NCBI GenBank assembly: GCA_013002375.1
Contig: JABDJW010000361.1
Coordinates: 1 to 9,435, forward strand
From: Acidimicrobiales bacterium
Lineage (GTDB): Bacteria; Actinomycetota; Acidimicrobiia; Acidimicrobiales; SHLQ01
Reading direction: 5' to 3'
Length of the DNA: 9,435 bases
Shown here: positions 8,413 through 9,435 of the stretch, one piece after another
How positions within the stretch are numbered: the stretch's first letter is position 1
How the letters are laid out: the number at the start of each line of letters is the position of its first letter
Made by a program: the position numbers and the translations under genes
The notes under the pieces: generated by a model
The model's input: the letters and a program-made list of their open reading frames with translations, nothing else
Database searches by the model: none
Told to the model about the DNA's origin: nothing

Positions 8413-8437
8413 CCAACGATGGACCCCAACGATGGAC
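8413..8437 (+). repeat. 12-bp direct repeat upstream of the lipoprotein gene
   Basis: CCAACGATGGAC occurs at 8413-8424 and again at 8426-8437, a 13-bp period. A further TGGAC follows at 8440-8444. The repeats lie in the 121-nt gap between the ACP and lipoprotein genes and run into the weak operator-like box, so they could be tandem half-sites for a regulator. Confidence 0.7.
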
Positions 8438-8446
8438 TTTGGACTC
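8433..8446 (+). promoter_or_regulatory. Weak DosR/DevR-like box upstream of the lipoprotein gene
   Basis: TGGACTTTGGACTC matches the DosR/DevR consensus at 10 of 14 positions and the boxes at 34 and 3008 at 11 of 16 when extended by TG. On its own it would not be convincing. It is listed because its distance to the downstream -10-like hexamer (37 bp, start to start) and to the start codon (49 bp) is identical to that of the acsA promoter. Confidence 0.35.
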
Positions 8447-8469
8447 TGGGGTGGCCGGCGGTCGCCCCG

Positions 8470-8475
8470 GATCAT
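8470..8475 (+). promoter_or_regulatory. Candidate -10 of a leaderless lipoprotein promoter
   Basis: GATCAT has A at position 2 and T at position 6, as expected for an actinobacterial -10. Six bases (GAACCC) separate it from ATG 8482, as in the acsA promoter, and no Shine-Dalgarno precedes the ATG. This supports a leaderless transcript. The 121-nt gap before it shows no terminator that I can recognise after the ACP gene, so read-through from the acsA unit is also possible. Confidence 0.4.
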
Positions 8476-8481
8476 GAACCC

Positions 8482-9435
8482 ATGCAGTATTCGCTGGTGG
8501 TCGGCGCGTTCGGCGTCGTGGCCCTGGCCTTGGTGGGATGCACCGGCTCGACCGACACGACGGTGGCGACATCGGGCCGGCCGGCTGCCCCGACGACGAT
8601 GGGGACGACGGTCGTCGACACGACGACCGCACGCACCTCGACGAACCCGGGCGCTACGCCCGAACCGTCGGCGCCCGCAACCACCGCCTCGAGTCCGGCG
8701 GTGCCGTCGTCCCGCAAACCCGCGCCGGTGCCCGCTCAGCCGTTCCTGACGTCGGCCAACGTGTACTGGCTGTGGGCCGTACCCACGGCGGCGGAGGGCC
8801 GGCAGGAGGTGCTCGGCGCCGGGCACCGCGAGGTCGAGGGGCCTGCGGTCCTGCGGTCGGCGGTACAGGCCCTGTTCGAGGGGCCCGACCCGGCCGAGGT
8901 CGAGGCCGGCATGGTGTCGGAGATCCCGCTCGGCAGCCGGCTGCTGGAGGCTTCGATCGACCGGTTCGGCACCGCCACCCTGAACCTTTCGGCCGAGTTC
9001 GACGCGCCGTCGGGAACCCTGAGCGAAACGGCGCGGGTGGCGCAGGTCGTCTTCACCGCCACCCAGTTTCCCACCGTCGACCGGGTGCGGTTCCAGATCG
9101 ATGGGGTCGACCGGACCGAGCTCGCCTCCCACGGCATCGATGTGGCCGGCGGCGCCGATCGCGCCGGGTTTGCCGGCGTGCGGCCGGTGGTGCTGGTCGA
9201 GGAGCCCCACCCGGGTGCCGTGCTCCCACCGAGTTTTCGAATATCGGGCGAGTCCAGCGTCAGGTCGGTGGCCTGGGCGGTCACCGATGGTGAGGGGGAG
9301 ATACTCGCCGAGGGCATCACGTTGGCCGGCGCCAGGGGTGGTTGGACGCCCTTCAGGGCGACCGTCGACCTGCCGGACGGACTGCAGGGCCGCGGGGCCG
9401 TGATCGTCTTCGAACCCAAGCACGGTTTCCCGACC
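8482..9435 (+). CDS. GerMN/Gmad2-domain lipoprotein (3' end beyond window)
   Basis: 318 codons are open to the window edge, with no stop. Residues 1-19 form a lipoprotein signal peptide with lipobox LVGC (C20), followed by a Thr/Pro/Ala-rich linker to about residue 88. A GerMN domain spans about 92-218, recognisable from NVYWLWAVP, ALFEGPDPAEVEAG, SEIPLGSRLLEASID and VAQVVFTATQFPTVDRVRF. A Gmad2 immunoglobulin-like domain starts at about 236 with PHPGAVLPPSFRISGES and AWAVTDGEGEILAEG. This pairing is known from actinobacterial and firmicute envelope and sporulation-associated proteins; in non-sporing actinobacteria the role is unknown, presumably an extracytoplasmic binding function at the cell wall. 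ATG 8482 is the only start in frame that yields the signal peptide. No start codon lies in frame in the 33 bases upstream. Confidence 0.88.
   Translation, partial: MQYSLVVGAFGVVALALVGCTGSTDTTVATSGRPAAPTTMGTTVVDTTTARTSTNPGATPEPSAPATTASSPAVPSSRKPAPVPAQPFLTSANVYWLWAVPTAAEGRQEVLGAGHREVEGPAVLRSAVQALFEGPDPAEVEAGMVSEIPLGSRLLEASIDRFGTATLNLSAEFDAPSGTLSETARVAQVVFTATQFPTVDRVRFQIDGVDRTELASHGIDVAGGADRAGFAGVRPVVLVEEPHPGAVLPPSFRISGESSVRSVAWAVTDGEGEILAEGITLAGARGGWTPFRATVDLPDGLQGRGAVIVFEPKHGFPT

Noticed and set aside
8538..9293. Forward frame of 251 codons in the lipoprotein region
   Set aside because: Its product is Arg/Gly-rich without domains, whereas the frame from ATG 8482 gives a signal peptide, lipobox and GerMN/Gmad2 domains.

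Overview
The window is a high-GC, densely coded stretch with every supportable gene on the + strand. Overlapping stop/start codons, two apparently leaderless starts, a Thr/Pro-rich GerMN–Gmad2 lipoprotein and a BdbC-type DsbB all point to an actinobacterium. An Acidimicrobiia-like lineage is my best guess, but no marker gene is present to settle it.

Layout. (1) Positions 1-141 hold a promoter region with a 14-bp DosR/DevR-like box. It is followed by a three-gene unit: groEL (142-1764), a DsbB/BdbC disulfide oxidoreductase (1761-2342) and a membrane-anchored TlpA/ResA-type thioredoxin (2284-2970). (2) Positions 2971-3056 hold a second promoter with a nearly identical box. It is followed by five tightly overlapping genes: acetyl-CoA synthetase acsA (3057-4844), 2-oxoacid (pyruvate-type) dehydrogenase E1 alpha (4841-5851) and E1 beta (5848-6858), an E2 acyltransferase (6848-8092) and a small acyl carrier protein (8082-8360). 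(3) Positions 8361-8481 hold a third, weaker box with the same geometry, preceding a GerMN/Gmad2 lipoprotein that runs off the window end (8482-9435).

How it may work together. The first unit handles protein folding and extracytoplasmic thiol chemistry. The second makes acetyl groups from acetate (AcsA) and probably from pyruvate (E1/E2), and carries an ACP that ordinary PDH operons lack. No E3 lipoamide dehydrogenase is present. The E2 has no recognisable peripheral subunit-binding domain and has Asn in place of the usual catalytic-motif Asp. The E1 alpha has GEG instead of GDG in its thiamine-diphosphate motif. Together these suggest a non-standard complex, possibly one that passes acyl groups to or from the ACP.

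The most striking non-coding signal is the box GGGACYAAGGGCCCTG. Two copies in the two main upstream regions differ at one base in 16, and each sits 37 bp (start to start) before an A-at-2/T-at-6 hexamer typical of actinobacterial -10 elements. It resembles the DosR/DevR dormancy-regulator consensus and would be centred at -42.5 from the predicted leaderless acsA start. All three transcription units may therefore belong to one low-oxygen or redox-stress regulon. This is inference from motif and geometry only.
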